Source: Ceratopteris richardii (lineage: Eukaryota > Streptophyta > Polypodiopsida > Polypodiales > Pteridaceae). Taken from it: a stretch of 64,000 nucleotides of DNA. The DNA is taken from assembly GCA_020310875.1 (NCBI GenBank), contig CM035441.1:81089378-81153377 (forward strand), read 5' to 3'. Shown here piece after piece: positions 1 through 12,991 of this stretch. The notes beneath the pieces were generated by a model. The model was given only the letters and a program-made list of their open reading frames with translations. It had not been told where the DNA came from and made no database searches. The translations under genes and the position numbers were made by a program. Every line of letters starts with the position of its first letter. Within the stretch, counting starts at the first letter, position 1.

Positions 1-936
1 GAAATTCTAATAGAGTGCCAAAATAATGCGATATGCTAATAGAGTGCCAAAATTTCCAAAAGCATCTGTGAAATTGGTCATTTTTATGTTAAATCCCACC
101 TTTACCAAATATGTGTGAAAGCCTTTCCTCGATATTTGTGGAAGATGCGGAGTCCTCAAGCTTCATGAGTGATTTTCTAAACCTCCAAGATTTTGCACGA
201 TTTTTCTCCACTCAAATCAGAACCTTCATGAGTTTAAGGACATGTTTCTAAATAGGGTAGACTCTAGAGTGTGAAGAGGATCACTGTTAAAAACCCTCCC
301 ATAAACGTGACAAAGCCTTCATTTGTCCTTCTTCTTTTTTAATCAAGTGTGAGTTTCTTGGAGCTCTATTGTCTTTTCCATGAGTGATTATTGCTTGCAT
401 ATGTGTGTGGTATGTGTGTTATGGAAATAAGAGTAGAGATAATTGAAAGAGAAGAGGCAGGAACATTGGAACTTGATTCATAATAAGTGTTGGTATAATT
501 CTAATTGAAAATAATGGAAACAAATACATGTTATTGATTCATCATAGATCATAATGCTGCTTTATAACATTCTTGAATCCACAAGATCATCATCAAGCAT
601 GTGTGTAGAGCCACTTCTAACAACAGATATACAACTAGCACGTCGCAAGTATAAAGTATCTCCTTCCTTCAATCTCCTGCAAAACGCCACTGCAAGCCAT
701 AATCTCTAGATATGTAGAGATATGTTTTGATGATGGATGATTCAAACTCTAGATATGTAGAGATGTAGATCTCTACGACATCGCTTATTGAACCTTGATG
801 TCAAAACACTTGAAACCCTAGAAACTTAAGCAACAATAATAGCACCCAGTAATTTCTTATGATAAATGATTACAATGGACTTCACGCTCGATTCTTCAAA
901 ATTTTGAGATCTTTTTCATTGATGATAACAAATCAG

Positions 937-1108
937 TTCCTTCATGATGTGAACTTTTTGGTAGTGGTCATCTTCATAGCACCTTTGGCAATTCCTTGAT
1001 GACAGCACTAGATATGCATATGTTCCTTCATGATGTGAACTATTTGGTAGTGGTTATCTTCATAGGACCTTTGGCAATTCCTTGATGACAACACTAGGGA
1101 TGCAAATG
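937..1108. repeat. 86-bp tandem duplication inside copy A
   Basis: Two adjacent 86-bp units (937-1022 and 1023-1108) both begin 'ttccttcatgatgtgaac' and run to a 'gatgca.atg' end, with only a few differences. Copies B and C carry a single unit here, so the duplication arose in copy A alone. Confidence 0.85.
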
Positions 1109-1860
1109 TAAGTTTCAAATTATACATTTATCAACCAATCTAAGTCTTTCTGTTTAGAGATTAAAGCCATGTTAGTACATACAAAACTATCTTTTACTAT
1201 CAGCTTTCAATAAAAAAACCTTTAATTGTTCACTTGTATTATAGTCCATTCTTATGGTGAAGGCATAATTTTTTTTCTTGAAAAGATAGAACGCATCATT
1301 TTAAACTCAAAGATATACTAAAACGTGTTTTTTGTTTAGGTAAACACGAATATTTAGCTTCATGTATCTTGTGACAGATGATTCAAACCAAAGATAATTA
1401 GTTTTATTATCTTGAATACTCATGAAATTGAAGTACCTCTGTATTCTAAACAATGCTCGATCTTGTTCACACACCAGTTATATTCTTGTTCATTATTCAT
1501 GACATAAAAGGATGATGGGTTTATTAATAAACGGTTTGGTGACTCAAAATAGCAATGAATCTAAAAATATGTAAAGCATTCTCGTGCAAAGAAAGAAATA
1601 GCATTTTTTTTTCTAGATATATTTGTCGCAACGTACATGCTTGGCATTGAAGGCTTCAATGATAACCAAATGTGGTTCATGTTTTAATCTTTATATCTTA
1701 AAGTTTTACAAATATCTCATTGCTCGAAAATTACCTATTCATATTAGTGTATTTCATCTCATTGTGTTTAGTACTTATATATAGTGATTTCACCATCTCA
1801 TTGTGTTTAGTATAAACCATGATTGATTATCCTCAGCTCATAACCCATGATAGAGTATCC

Positions 1861-2106
1861 TCAGGTTATTATCATATAGATTATGCTCAGCTTATCCAAT
1901 GAATGCCAATAGTTCACAGACATGTTCAAAAACATTTCATCAAGATAATGCACAAAAGTGTCCAAAAAGTACAAACTAGGAAAGTAATCTAGATAGATCA
2001 TCTCCATGCCTCTAAGCATCATGAAGAAGCAACCCAGCCTTGCAAAGTACCTGACATACTTCCAATATCCATCCACACGTTCAAAAATGTATTCAAGAGA
2101 AACCAC
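1861..2106 (-). pseudogene. Antisense ORF relic in repeat copy A
   Basis: An 81-codon minus-strand open frame contains segments such as FPSLYFLDTFVHYLDEMF. Close versions lie in copy B (3312-3563) and copy C (21222-21416), but the upstream parts of the three copies are in different frames. I do not recognise the protein. Because the DNA of all three copies is homologous anyway, the shared frame may be a by-product. There is no proof of function. Confidence 0.25.
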
Positions 2107-2270
2107 ATAAATAATCTAGCTCAGTTGAAATCCACACTAGGGTTAAGAATACCCCATCAATCCACAACGTGTGTCCATTTATGGATTCCATACTTTCTAT
2201 GTATCTACACAAACCAACTCTACCCAACTCAAGAAAGAAACCTTTCTTAGCATTAACTTTGAAGATCCAA

Positions 2271-3785
2271 GTGTGAGTTTCTTAGAGCTTTTCTAGTCTT
2301 CTCCATGACAAAGGATTGCTTGCATATGTGTGTGGTATGCGTGTACATGTGCATGCGAGTCCTTTTGTGTATAGTTGACTCCTCATGGCGAAGATATCAT
2401 ATCAAAGAATTGTCTCTCATATTCACATTTTGTTGGCAAGGATCTATTGCTTGATGTTGGCTTGTACATGTGTCATGTATCAAGGGGGAATAGTGATGCC
2501 TCACCTTTGGGGAATTATGAAGTCTCAAACACGAATCCTGGTGCTCCCGGATTAAGCCTTGATGACAAAAAACTTGAAACTTTACACACTAAAGTGATTG
2601 CTTATGATAAATGATTACAATGGACTTTTTCATCAATGATGACAAATCGGTTCCTTCATGATATCAAGTATTTGGCAGTGGTCATCTTCATAGGGATTTT
2701 GGATATTCCTTCATGACAGCACTAGATGTGCATATGTAAGTTTCACATTCTACATTTATTAACCATATATTTCTATTTACTCTCACCTTTCCATAAAAAA
2801 ACTTTAATTATTCACTTGTATTAGAGTCCATTCTTATGGTGAAGGAATAATTTGTTTCCTTGAAAAGACCGAACTCATACTTTTGAACTAAAAAATATGC
2901 CAAAACATGTTTTTTGTTTACCTAGATATGAATATTTAGTTTCATGTATCTTGTGACAGATGATTCAAACCAAAGATAATTAGTTTTATGATCCTGACAA
3001 ATGATTCTTATAAAAAATGCTCTCGATCTTGTTCACACACCACTTAAATTCTTCTTCATGACATAAATGGATGATGGGCTTGTTAATAAAGCGTTTGGTG
3101 AGTCCACTTTTGAATTTCTAGACATGTTTGTTGCAACCTACATGCTTATATGTAAGTGTAGTTCATCTTTTAATTTGTATATCTTAAAGGTTCACAAATA
3201 TCTGATTGCTCATTGTGTTTAGTACTTGTATATAGTGATTTCCCCATCTCATTATGTTTAGTATAACCCATGATTGATTATCCTCACCTTATAACCCATG
3301 ATAGAGTATCCTCAACTTATCCTAAGATAGATTTTCCTAAGCTTATCCATTGTATGCCAATTGTTCACAAACATGTTCTGAAACTTTTCATCAACATAAC
3401 GAACAAAAGTGTCCAAAAAGTACAAACTAGGAAAGTCTTTTAGATAAATAATCTCCATGGCGATAAGCATCATGAAGAAGCAAACAATATCATGAAGAAG
3501 TCTGATATACATACTTCCAATATCGATCCAGACGTTCAAAAATGTATTCAAGACAAACAACATAAATAATCTAGCTCACTTCAAATCAATAATAGTGTTA
3601 AGAATACCCCATCAATCCACAACGTGTGTCCATTTATGCATTGCATACGTTTTATATATCTACACAAACCAACACTACCAAACTCAAGAAAGAAACCTTT
3701 CATAGCATTAACTTTAAAAATCCAAGTAAGCATTAATCCAGCCGACAAAGATCCAATCAACCTAAAAAACATGGAGCATATTGTT
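2271..3785. repeat. Unclassified dispersed repeat, copy B (partial)
   Basis: This is the second, shorter head-to-tail copy of the repeat. It starts at the 'gtgtgagtttctt' point that corresponds to about 348 in copy A, and it lacks several blocks in between. It reaches further right than A, to about 3785, and shares this right part ('cccatcaatccacaacgtgt' through 'gtagtgatcca') with copy C. Confidence 0.65.
3312..3772 (-). pseudogene. Antisense ORF relics in repeat copy B
   Basis: Two minus-strand frames (3581-3772, then 3312-3563) correspond to the two frames of copy C (21466-21663, 21222-21416). The upstream piece contains KGFFLEFGSVGLCRYI and the downstream piece FPSLYFLDTFVRYVDE. The pieces lie in different frames, so if they ever formed one gene it is broken. 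The family is unknown to me. Confidence 0.25.
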
Positions 3786-4139
3786 TGATAAATCCTATTG
3801 CATAGTAGTGATCCATAGTAGTGTAATCAAATACCAATCTCAACATTCTATGGTGAGAAATTCAAAGCTCCACTTATTAGTATGTGGAAGTTTACAAGAA
3901 GTATATGTTTAGAGACTCCTAAGAACAATATATGGCACTGGTTAGCAACTTCTAAGTATGCCGAGAGGGAAGACCCACCCATAGCTGAGTTTCGACTTAT
4001 ATAATGGAGTTTATCAATCGTCTTAGAGTGGAGGAACGGGAAACCCCATATGATCACCCACGTTTCATGGGTTGCGATATGAACGGTATTTCTCTTTACT
4101 AAAACTTACATAGAAATATATAAATCCATGGAAATATTC
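3786..4139. other. No recognisable gene
   Basis: Non-repetitive sequence follows the end of copy B. A short plus-strand segment near 3900-4000 reads like coding sequence (KYAEREDPPIAEF) but is stopped at both ends and matches no family I can name. Confidence 0.4.
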
Positions 4140-4286
<147 letters not shown>

Positions 4287-4599
4287 ATTGTGAGTAAAAT
4301 ATTTAAGTATCTATTACAAACTTTAAATTCCGCAGAAAAATATAAGCCACCTCTTTAAGCTTAAACGGAACAACGCTAATTATTTAAAAGATATTTGATT
4401 ATACTTCTAACAAAAAAAAACTTATATTAGGACTTCAAAAAATGATGTTCTACACTTGTACAAATTACCAAAATATTACATTAATTTTTGAGTCTAATGG
4501 ACAAACCCATGAAACAAACGTACACTAAAAAAGTGAATCTTTATAGAAATTAACACGTTACAATCTCATCACTTCGTGATTGTGCATTCTACCCCATAT

Positions 4600-4960
4600 A
4601 GCATCGAGCTCACATCGTCGATTCAATGATGCTGTGAGCGATTTATATTATAAGCCTTTCAGTAATGGCTATGAGATTTCGCATATGCAACACTTACAAA
4701 GCATCACATATGCGATGGTAATGGAGTGTCAAAGCATCACATATGCGATGGTAATGGAGTGTCACATATGTGATGCTCCTAAGCATCGTATATGCGATGC
4801 TAAGCTGGAGTCCCATGTGCGACACTCAAGCATTGCTTAAATGAAGCCTTATAAACGAAAACTTGACATCACTTATAGGACTATCTAGCATCTCTTATGG
4901 GATGCTCTCTTTTGATCATATCAATAGAAAAGTGCATCGCTCTTTGATAAGACATTTTAT
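4600..4960. repeat. Cluster of GCATC/GATGC palindromes, CACTA-subterminal-like
   Basis: Many short palindromic words built from GCATC...GATGC occur here, for example 'gcatcgtatatgcgatgc' near 4784 and 'gcatctcttatgggatgc' near 4890. A 33-bp direct repeat lies at about 4699-4764. The same vocabulary recurs at 30180-30440 beside a CACTA terminus. Plant CACTA elements typically carry such subterminal repeats. No CACTACAAG terminus is visible nearby, so assignment to an element is inference. Confidence 0.5.
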
Positions 4961-5021
4961 GTGCATTTGATCACAGAGTGAACCAATGTCCATATCTCGG
5001 AAATGTTTACTAGATCGAGGT

Positions 5022-5051
5022 CTCTCTTTCTCTCTCTCTCTCTCATTATCA

Positions 5052-5104
<53 letters not shown>

Positions 5105-5140
5105 ACTATGTCTTTCTCTCTCTTGTCTCTCCCTCTTTCT
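5022..5140. repeat. (CT)n tract
   Basis: An imperfect CT microsatellite of about 110 bp, interrupted by short 'attatcact' and 'actatgt' words. Confidence 0.95.
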
Positions 5141-5228
5141 TTATTGCATGTGATTGAAGGAGTTCACCAAGTATAATATATGGCTAATTATTGTAACTAC
5201 AAAGTTTTTTGATTTCATAGATTAACAT

Positions 5229-6440
<1,212 letters not shown>

Positions 6441-6600
6441 ATATAATATGAATGATCTATTAAAGTATATTTTATTCATGTAATTCACTGCAATAAAATA
6501 AATTAGCTGTATAAAGACTCTAAAAGTATTAAAGTTATGGACTCATGCCATAGACATAATTACAAACATAATTGATATGAGAACACACACACAGACACAA

Positions 6601-6604
<4 letters not shown>

Positions 6605-6694
<90 letters not shown>
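6605..6694. repeat. (TA)n microsatellite
   Basis: About 90 bp of uninterrupted TA directly abuts the 5' end of the gypsy pol relic. The upstream part of that element (gag, protease, RT fingers and palm) is absent. Confidence 0.97.
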
Positions 6695-6697
<3 letters not shown>

Positions 6698-6719
6698 CGT
6701 GTGTGTTTGTGTGTATATG

Positions 6720-7410
6720 TATGTACAAGGGAAAATTCTAGGACACATTGTGTCAAAGAATAAAATCTCTAGAGATGAAGAAAAGGTGAAAGTAATTGCA
6801 GAACTCCCTAGGCCAAACAACGTAAAAGAGGTAGAGGCATTTATGAGTCATTGCGGTTATTATAGACGATTCATACACATGTATGCAATCATAGGCAAGA
6901 CTCTCTACTCTCTTTTGACCAAGTTTGAATGGACAAATGAGTGTGAAAATTCATTCAATGCATTTAAACGACGTTTGTGTTCAACACATATATTAACAAA
7001 CCTAGATTGGAGTAAGCCATTCCATGTACATGTGGATGCATCCAACTATGCCATAGGATGTGTGTTGGCACAACCCACGAATGAAGGAAACATAGCTCTC
7101 CCCATAGCTTATGCAAGCAGACAATGAATGCATTAGAAAGAAATTAGACCATGATGGAATGAGAAGGATTAGGAATGATCTATGCGGTAAAGAAATTCAG
7201 ACATTATTTGTTGGCGATTAAGTTCAAGTTCTTTATAGATCATCAAGCATTATTGTACTTAGTCAACAAGCCTTGTAATACTGGACGGTTAATAGGTTGG
7301 TTTCTATTGCTCATGGAGTATGACTTTGAAGTTGTAGTCAGGAAAGGAAAAACCCATCTCAGAGCTGACCACCTCTCAAGATTAGGAGAAGCTCCTCAAG
7401 GAATAGCGGA
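6720..7410 (+). pseudogene. Ty3/gypsy pol relic: RT thumb and RNase H
   Basis: Translation gives the end of a gypsy reverse transcriptase ([10 protein letters not shown], then CGYYRRFI and the F.W segment), followed by RNase H. The RNase H shows VHVDASNYAIG (first Asp), LGMIYAVKKFRHYLL, FIDHQALLYLVNK and HLRADHLSR (last Asp). The RT catalytic palm is missing: the homology begins just after the (TA)n tract. In-frame stops lie near 7125 and 7160. Lineage cannot be fixed from this piece, but the DHQALLYLVNKPCNTGR style is plant gypsy. It is non-functional. Confidence 0.85.
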
Positions 7411-8884
7411 TGAATTACCACATGCATATTTGTTTAACCTTGAGATAGTACCAGAATGGGCTAAGCTTATTGTCCCTATTCTCACATATAGACCCAAGAA
7501 TCCTAGGATAAGGATCAAAGAAGTAGAGATTACCAAGTATCAGAGATATCAAATAGCAAGAAGTATATATAAACAGGATAATCAAAAGATTCTTGCTTGT
7601 TGTGTACATGAATCAAAACATGCGAATTGGTTGCAATCAGCACATGTAGGTGCATTAAAGCAACAACATTCAAAATATCATACATTGTAGACTCTGCATA
7701 GACTAGGAGTATATTGGCCTTCTATAGAAGGAGATGTCTACAAGCTGTGTAAAGAATGCCCTATTTGTTGTGAAAGTCCACCAGTAGAACATGCGACATT
7801 ATATCATGTGTCTCTCAAACCAGAATGGAGTGAACCCTTAGTGATGTAGTTGAGGACGAAAACATTCCCTCAAGGAATGACCTTAGCACAACAACGCACT
7901 CTAGAGCGGGAAGCTCAAGAATATTCACTTATTGGTGATAATCTATACAAACGAGAATGAGACAGATACCTAAGACAATGTGTTCATGAAAGCGATTATT
8001 TGAGCATACTAGAGATTCACACCAAGGTGTTGTAGGAGGTCATTTTGGCCCTGATAGGATAATCAAAGCCATCCTCTTTGCAATATTATGGTGGCCCACT
8101 CTTCACATGGATGCACATACCTATGTTAAGAGATGTGATGTGTGCTAGAGAACTCAATTTCCTACTCGCAGAGATGAAATGCGATTGAAAACCATGATGG
8201 GAGGACGTGCATTTTCTAAGTGGGGTATAGACTTTGTAGGACCCATTAACCCCCCTGCAAAAGGTACTCATGCCGAATGCATCATAGTTGCCACAGACTA
8301 TCTTACCAAATGGGTAGAGGCCAAGGCCACAAAAAAGAAGGATGCACACATGACTGCAAAGTTCTTATTTGAAAATGTCTTTACAAGATATATATTGCCT
8401 ATAGAGTTAGTGAGCGATTGAGGAAACCACTTTCTAAACCAAGCCATTGAATATTTGTTACATGATTTTATGGTGATTCACAAGAAATCCGCACCATATC
8501 ATCCTCAGGTCGATGGTGAGACAAAAAGTACTAACAAGATCCTTTGTAACGTACTGACGAAACTCATGAACAACAAACGTTTAGATTGGGACAAAGAATT
8601 ACACCATGCTATTTGGGTACAATTAGCCTATGATCAGTAACAGACTCTTGACAAGTGGAGTGGTATAATTAGCCACCTTAGAAGGAGACATATTTCCTAA
8701 TTACATTAGTGGCTCTAGAGTCAAGATTTTTCAGGAACCTCTGAGTGAGGATGTGCTCAGACGACTCATGTTGGCAAAGAAGTGTAAGGAGGAAGAAAAT
8801 AGAATACGAGCTGAAGTTCAGGCGGAAGCTATAGAACACATTAAGCGCATGAAGAAGACAAGGACTAGGGAGAGAACATTATAA
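7411..8884 (+). pseudogene. Ty3/gypsy integrase relic
   Basis: The integrase continues from RNase H. Zinc-binding pieces (GGHFGPDRIIKA, then KRCDVC) lie at about 8035-8145. The catalytic core has WGIDFVGPI (first Asp), ELVSD (second Asp, codon 8416-8418, immediately followed by a stop) and YHPQVDGETKSTNK. The third acidic position falls exactly 36 codons after the second Asp, the D35E spacing, but it is Lys (codon 8524-8526). A charged C-terminal tail is open at 8717-8884. Several stops and frameshifts lie between 7690 and 8180. It is decayed and catalytically dead. Confidence 0.85.
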
Positions 8885-8910
8885 CCATCTGGAAACAACA
8901 CCCATACCCC

Positions 8911-9297
8911 ATGGCCATGTGTCAAGCAAAGTTAACCACTCATCCTAGCATAGTAGATAGGAGACCATTCATTACAGTCAGGCTAGAGCACGGCAACCCT
9001 TGCCAAGAGCTCAGGGCTTTAATTGACTCATGTGCTGTGACTAGTGCGATTACATGGTCCCACTATAAGGACTCAGGAATACAAATGTGGCCAATTGAGG
9101 CATACCTCATAGGGCTAGGAGGCATGGAAACACCTTGCATAGGTGAGGTGGATCTTCCTATCTTCATACACGATGTGACCATGATAGCGAAGCTACTAGT
9201 GTGCCATGACGATGACCTGATAAAACCCCTAATCCTTGGCCAAGATTGGCTATACGATCACTCAGTGGACCTAAATCTTAGACAAGGCTCCTTGTAG
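8911..9297 (+). pseudogene. Retropepsin-like segment 3' of integrase
   Basis: This open frame of about 128 codons has the layout of a gypsy aspartic protease. It shows ALIDSCAVTSAI, where Asp-Ser-Gly is the usual active-site triad and Gly is here Cys, then GLGGMETPCIGEVDLPI, and LILGQDWL near the end. It starts 26 bp after the integrase tail stops, in another frame. In known gypsy elements the protease precedes RT. Here it follows integrase, and no RT comes after it. It may be part of a second, rearranged element or an unusual gene order. Confidence 0.6.
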
Positions 9298-10400
9298 ATG
9301 GGAACGTTAAATCACCAGCGAGTGATACCACTTGACTTCCCTAACAACACTCTGCCTGAGGTATGTAAACCTAGACCATATGAATAGCATGTGACGGAGG
9401 ACCAGAAGATCTTTGGTCAAATCCCTCAACTTAGCATGCTCTCTCCAAAGTCAACCCATGCGAGCTGGGCGATGGATAGTTGCCAGATAAAAGAATTTCA
9501 ATAGATTTTTCCCTGATCTTCTAGCAGCGGTGAGGTGGGTTTCAACAGCGGTCAACTGGACTGCAACAGCGGCCAAATTAGCACTATAGTGTGGAGTGCC
9601 AATCCTTCCACATTTACAATGGACTGGCCTAGATTTATGGTACAAAATGAAGGACGTCCTAATGGAAAATTTCTACAAGTGTTGGACCTCCCTTGTTTTT
9701 CAAAGTACAGTGTCCATCCGACCTCTTAACCCCAAAGGAGTCAATCACAACAGAGGAACCCAAAGTGACGACCCTACTAGACGATGCAAAGAATTCAGCA
9801 ATATCAACATCACACAACAAGTGGCACGAGACAAATATGGGTGCCAAAAGGACAAAAGTTACCAAGAGATTTCAACAATGCAGACACGGACAAGATGAGG
9901 TTTCAGCATAATAAAAAACAACACCCATGTAGATTTGGGTACCCAAACAATGTATTATAACTCAACACTCAAGCGATGTTACATATACCCGTAAGAAATC
10001 TCTTCACCCATCGACACCACCACATCCAATGTCATCTTTTGTCCCTCAACAGAACCATACCACCCGCTTAGCAACCCTTAGGATATGGATACCAAAATGT
10101 ATCCAAATGCCTCTGCATGAACCATTTTGTAACATTACTCCAACCCCGACTAAACACTACCCTTTTAATAACTCATTCACAACTGAACTTTGTACAAATT
10201 CACACACTATAACCCAACATCACTTGTAATAATATCTCATCAAGCAATGTATGCACTATTTGAAGCATGTAGGTGTCTACAGACCTGCATTAGTTTTGCA
10301 ACAATCATTCCATAAACCACCTCACAACACTAGGCTACACGGGTTACACATCAGTTATGGAAAGGGATTGCGGTCTCACTTTAATGGGATCATGATTAAT
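9298..10400 (+). other. Decayed same-strand region, no domain recognised
   Basis: Only short open frames occur. A small repeated word (aacagcgg) appears three times at about 9543-9580. The plus-strand reading bias continues from the protease-like segment into the ORFs beyond 10400. This suggests, but does not prove, that it belongs to the same element. Confidence 0.35.
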
Positions 10401-12012
10401 TTCCATACTAATGTGCTAATATTTTGTAGCAGATCTTCTACACCCTTGCATCAATCATCATGCAGACAGAAGGACTGTCTAAAGCTGGTCCCAATGTACT
10501 TGTGGAAAATTTTAGCAAATTACTAGCGGAACCACATCCCAGGACACAACCACCTGAATTTCAAGGATTCCCAGGACCTATGCTGACTGATGACCCTCCT
10601 ACGGGATATACCGAAAAAGTTTATCGTAATTCCCATTGATTCCAATGTTTAGCAGGACCTTTGGCCGACACAGATTTCATTTTTTGATGCCACGTTGACC
10701 TTTGAGAGTAGTAAATGGGGAAAGTATCAGTTCTTTTCTAGAGAACTTGAAGCCTTCAAAATCCACTGCCCAAACCGGATTTTTATAGATGTAACTACAT
10801 AGTGACCACTCTAATAGCCTCTGAGAACAAGGACTTGCCTGGTACTTTCATTCTGCCGTCTTTGGTAACTAACCACCCATTCAAGAAGTTCTATCTTTCA
10901 AAGGATTTGATTTGGGTTGCAATTAAGATTCACGGAACACAAACATCGACAGAGCGAGAAAGGATGAATAAAGCGTGGTGACATTATCAAATGGGAAGAC
11001 ATTTCATCCATCACGCCTCAGCTAAGCCTCATAAGCGTATTTGGTTTGGCTTGTATGTAGCATGTATTGGGACCCAAACAGTTGATCTTGCAAGTTGGAT
11101 CATTGATCAGTTGTACTTAGCGCAACATAGATGGGAAAGGAAAAAAGTCATCCATGGATGTTGTGCACTCACCCGAATTGTGTATATGTGTTTGGCATAT
11201 GACTTGTCTATAGAACGCACAATGACAAGTGAAGAATTGAAGGACTTCAAAGGGACCCCCAAGAAAGCCAGAAAATATAGCAAGGTACAGGCACGCAAGC
11301 ACATGCAAGGATCTATCCCATGCCTATAAGTTCAAAAGTCCCTGTCACCTTAACCACCCCCAGAATAGTCACCTACAGCACCCCCTGTGCATATACAAAC
11401 CATTTGCATATGATTGTCACGACCTGTCGTCACAGAAGGCACTACTAGTGCAGTTGCTTCTTAAGCAACCACAGTCTAGCAACCCACAACTACAAAAGCA
11501 AAAACTCCCACCTCCATGGGTGCGGAAGCATTTACTTTTCCTATACCCAATCTAGAAGCAGAACCAATGAATACCACATTTGATTTTGAAACACCGGATG
11601 CTTTTTCAAATGAATTCCAATTCTCAGAAGGACAATTCTTCTCTCATGAGTATGAACGTCCAAGTTACCCTACTACACCCCCTGATCAACCGCAAGAGCA
11701 AGTAGTCTCCAACTCTGAAGAAGAGAGGATCGAAACTGACGAAGATGAAGGAGATGATGAAGCCAGTCACGTTAGCCATAATCTCAAGAGAATGTGCAGA
11801 CTGATGAACATGAACAACACACTGACACTATTGTTGACACCAGTACTTATGAAGATGAGACATTTGAAGCACCTGCCTACACATTGACAATCAAGAAGTT
11901 ATACCGCACCATGCAAGTAGTGTGGGCGCGCAACAAACTCTCAAAGGAAGAAAGCCAAGCGCTTGTAGAACAAGAACGCGCCACACAAGGTTTTGAAGAA
12001 GTGTACATTTAA
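10400..12012 (+). pseudogene. Extra ORF of gypsy-like element, helical domain
   Basis: A series of plus-strand frames is split by stops near 10980, 11328 and 11887. The best-preserved piece (10991-11329, 112 codons) is a helical domain with WIIDQLYLAQHRWERKK and CALTRIVYMCLAYD. It ends in a Lys-rich stretch, then an acidic segment (11700-11760). The style resembles the extra ORF of large plant gypsy elements such as Athila. That likeness is by eye and weak. No catalytic motif is visible. Confidence 0.4.
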
Positions 12013-12043
12013 GGATTTAGAGAACTGGTCAAGTCAGTAGGCA

Positions 12044-12991
12044 CTAATGAAGCATTACGATATTTCCAGAGGAAACCCCTACCCCAGTTTGACCCATGCC
12101 AAATTCAATTGCTATCAAAACCGGGTCAATATATTCATGTACCAACGGATGCCGAGTCATCACAACAGCCTCGAGAAGCATGCTTATCCTAGAAGGATCT
12201 TTAGTAGAAGAAACGATCCTCATCAACTTCTCGCCTCGCACCTCCATTGTACATTCCCCTAACATTGTCGAAGTACCCACCACACCGATTGCTCCTATTT
12301 CACCTCCTGCCCCTCCAGACCCTCCTATACACTCTACCTCCCCTCGACCATCCATGTCCTTTGATAGTGCGATAGCAGAAGCGTTCGTTGCCTCTATTCC
12401 TCTCACACTTTCTGCACCCAGCCAACCTAACCTCCCCACTAGGACTTCCACCATTCTATCCAATCCATTTCTCCATCCATCCTTCCCTTCCCTTCCCACC
12501 CCTCCAAGAACCCTAGTCCCATTTCCCCCTCCATTGACCTTCTCCCCCGTCTCCCCTCCCCCCGACCCATAGTATTTCCTCTTTCCCCTCTCCACAAAGT
12601 AGTACAAGAAACCCCATCTCTAAATTATTCGGCAACCTTCGTAAATCCTGTATTCACACCCACTCACGCACCCACTATCACTCCACTATTCACAGTCACT
12701 ACACTCGACACCACGTCCAGTGACATGGATATATCACCATGCACTGCACCACCACTCACCTCATCCATTTCACCACCACCTTTAGGCACATCACATTTTT
12801 CCACTATCACCATTGAATCCACTTTCCCATCCCTATTTCCCCTTCCCCTTGCATCAACACCCACACCCACAGCATCTTCACTCACTCCGCCATTAATATT
12901 ATCGCCCACCATCGACACTGAATTCCATCAAATTTTTATATGTATGAGACAAGTGAGAGATGAATTCGCATCTCTAGACACAAGTTACTAG
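12044..12991 (+). pseudogene. Pro/Ser/Thr-rich continuation of the extra ORF
   Basis: Plus-strand frames 12096-12572 and 12725-12991 encode a low-complexity Pro/Ser/Thr-rich chain (for example PPAPPDPPIHSTSPRP), with a stop near 12570 and a frame change. It joins the helical domain upstream to the coiled coil downstream. The large Gly-rich minus-strand frame over the same DNA is the complement of this composition and is not a gene. Confidence 0.45.

Larger units (their letters stand above)
1..2270. repeat. Unclassified dispersed repeat, copy A
   Basis: This stretch aligns by eye over most of its length with 19421-21700 and over its second half with 2271-3785. Shared landmarks include the 'tttaccaaatatgtgtgaaa' segment near 105, the 'gataaatgattacaatggac' segment near 858 and the block from about 1740 to 2270. 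No LTR, terminal inverted repeat or known protein domain is visible. The right edge at about 2270 is a junction: after 'gaagatccaa' the sequence jumps back to a position equivalent to about 347 of this copy. That makes A and B a head-to-tail pair. The left edge lies outside the window. It could be a long LTR or a non-autonomous transposon. Confidence 0.7.

Noticed and set aside
4699..4830. Short repeated words as a CRISPR array.
   Set aside because: Repeats are few, palindromic and unevenly spaced, with no unique spacers of constant length and a eukaryotic context. They fit CACTA subterminal repeats.
12044..12607. 187-codon Gly-rich minus-strand frame.
   Set aside because: It is the complement of the Pro/Ser/Thr-rich plus-strand ORF, a composition shadow.
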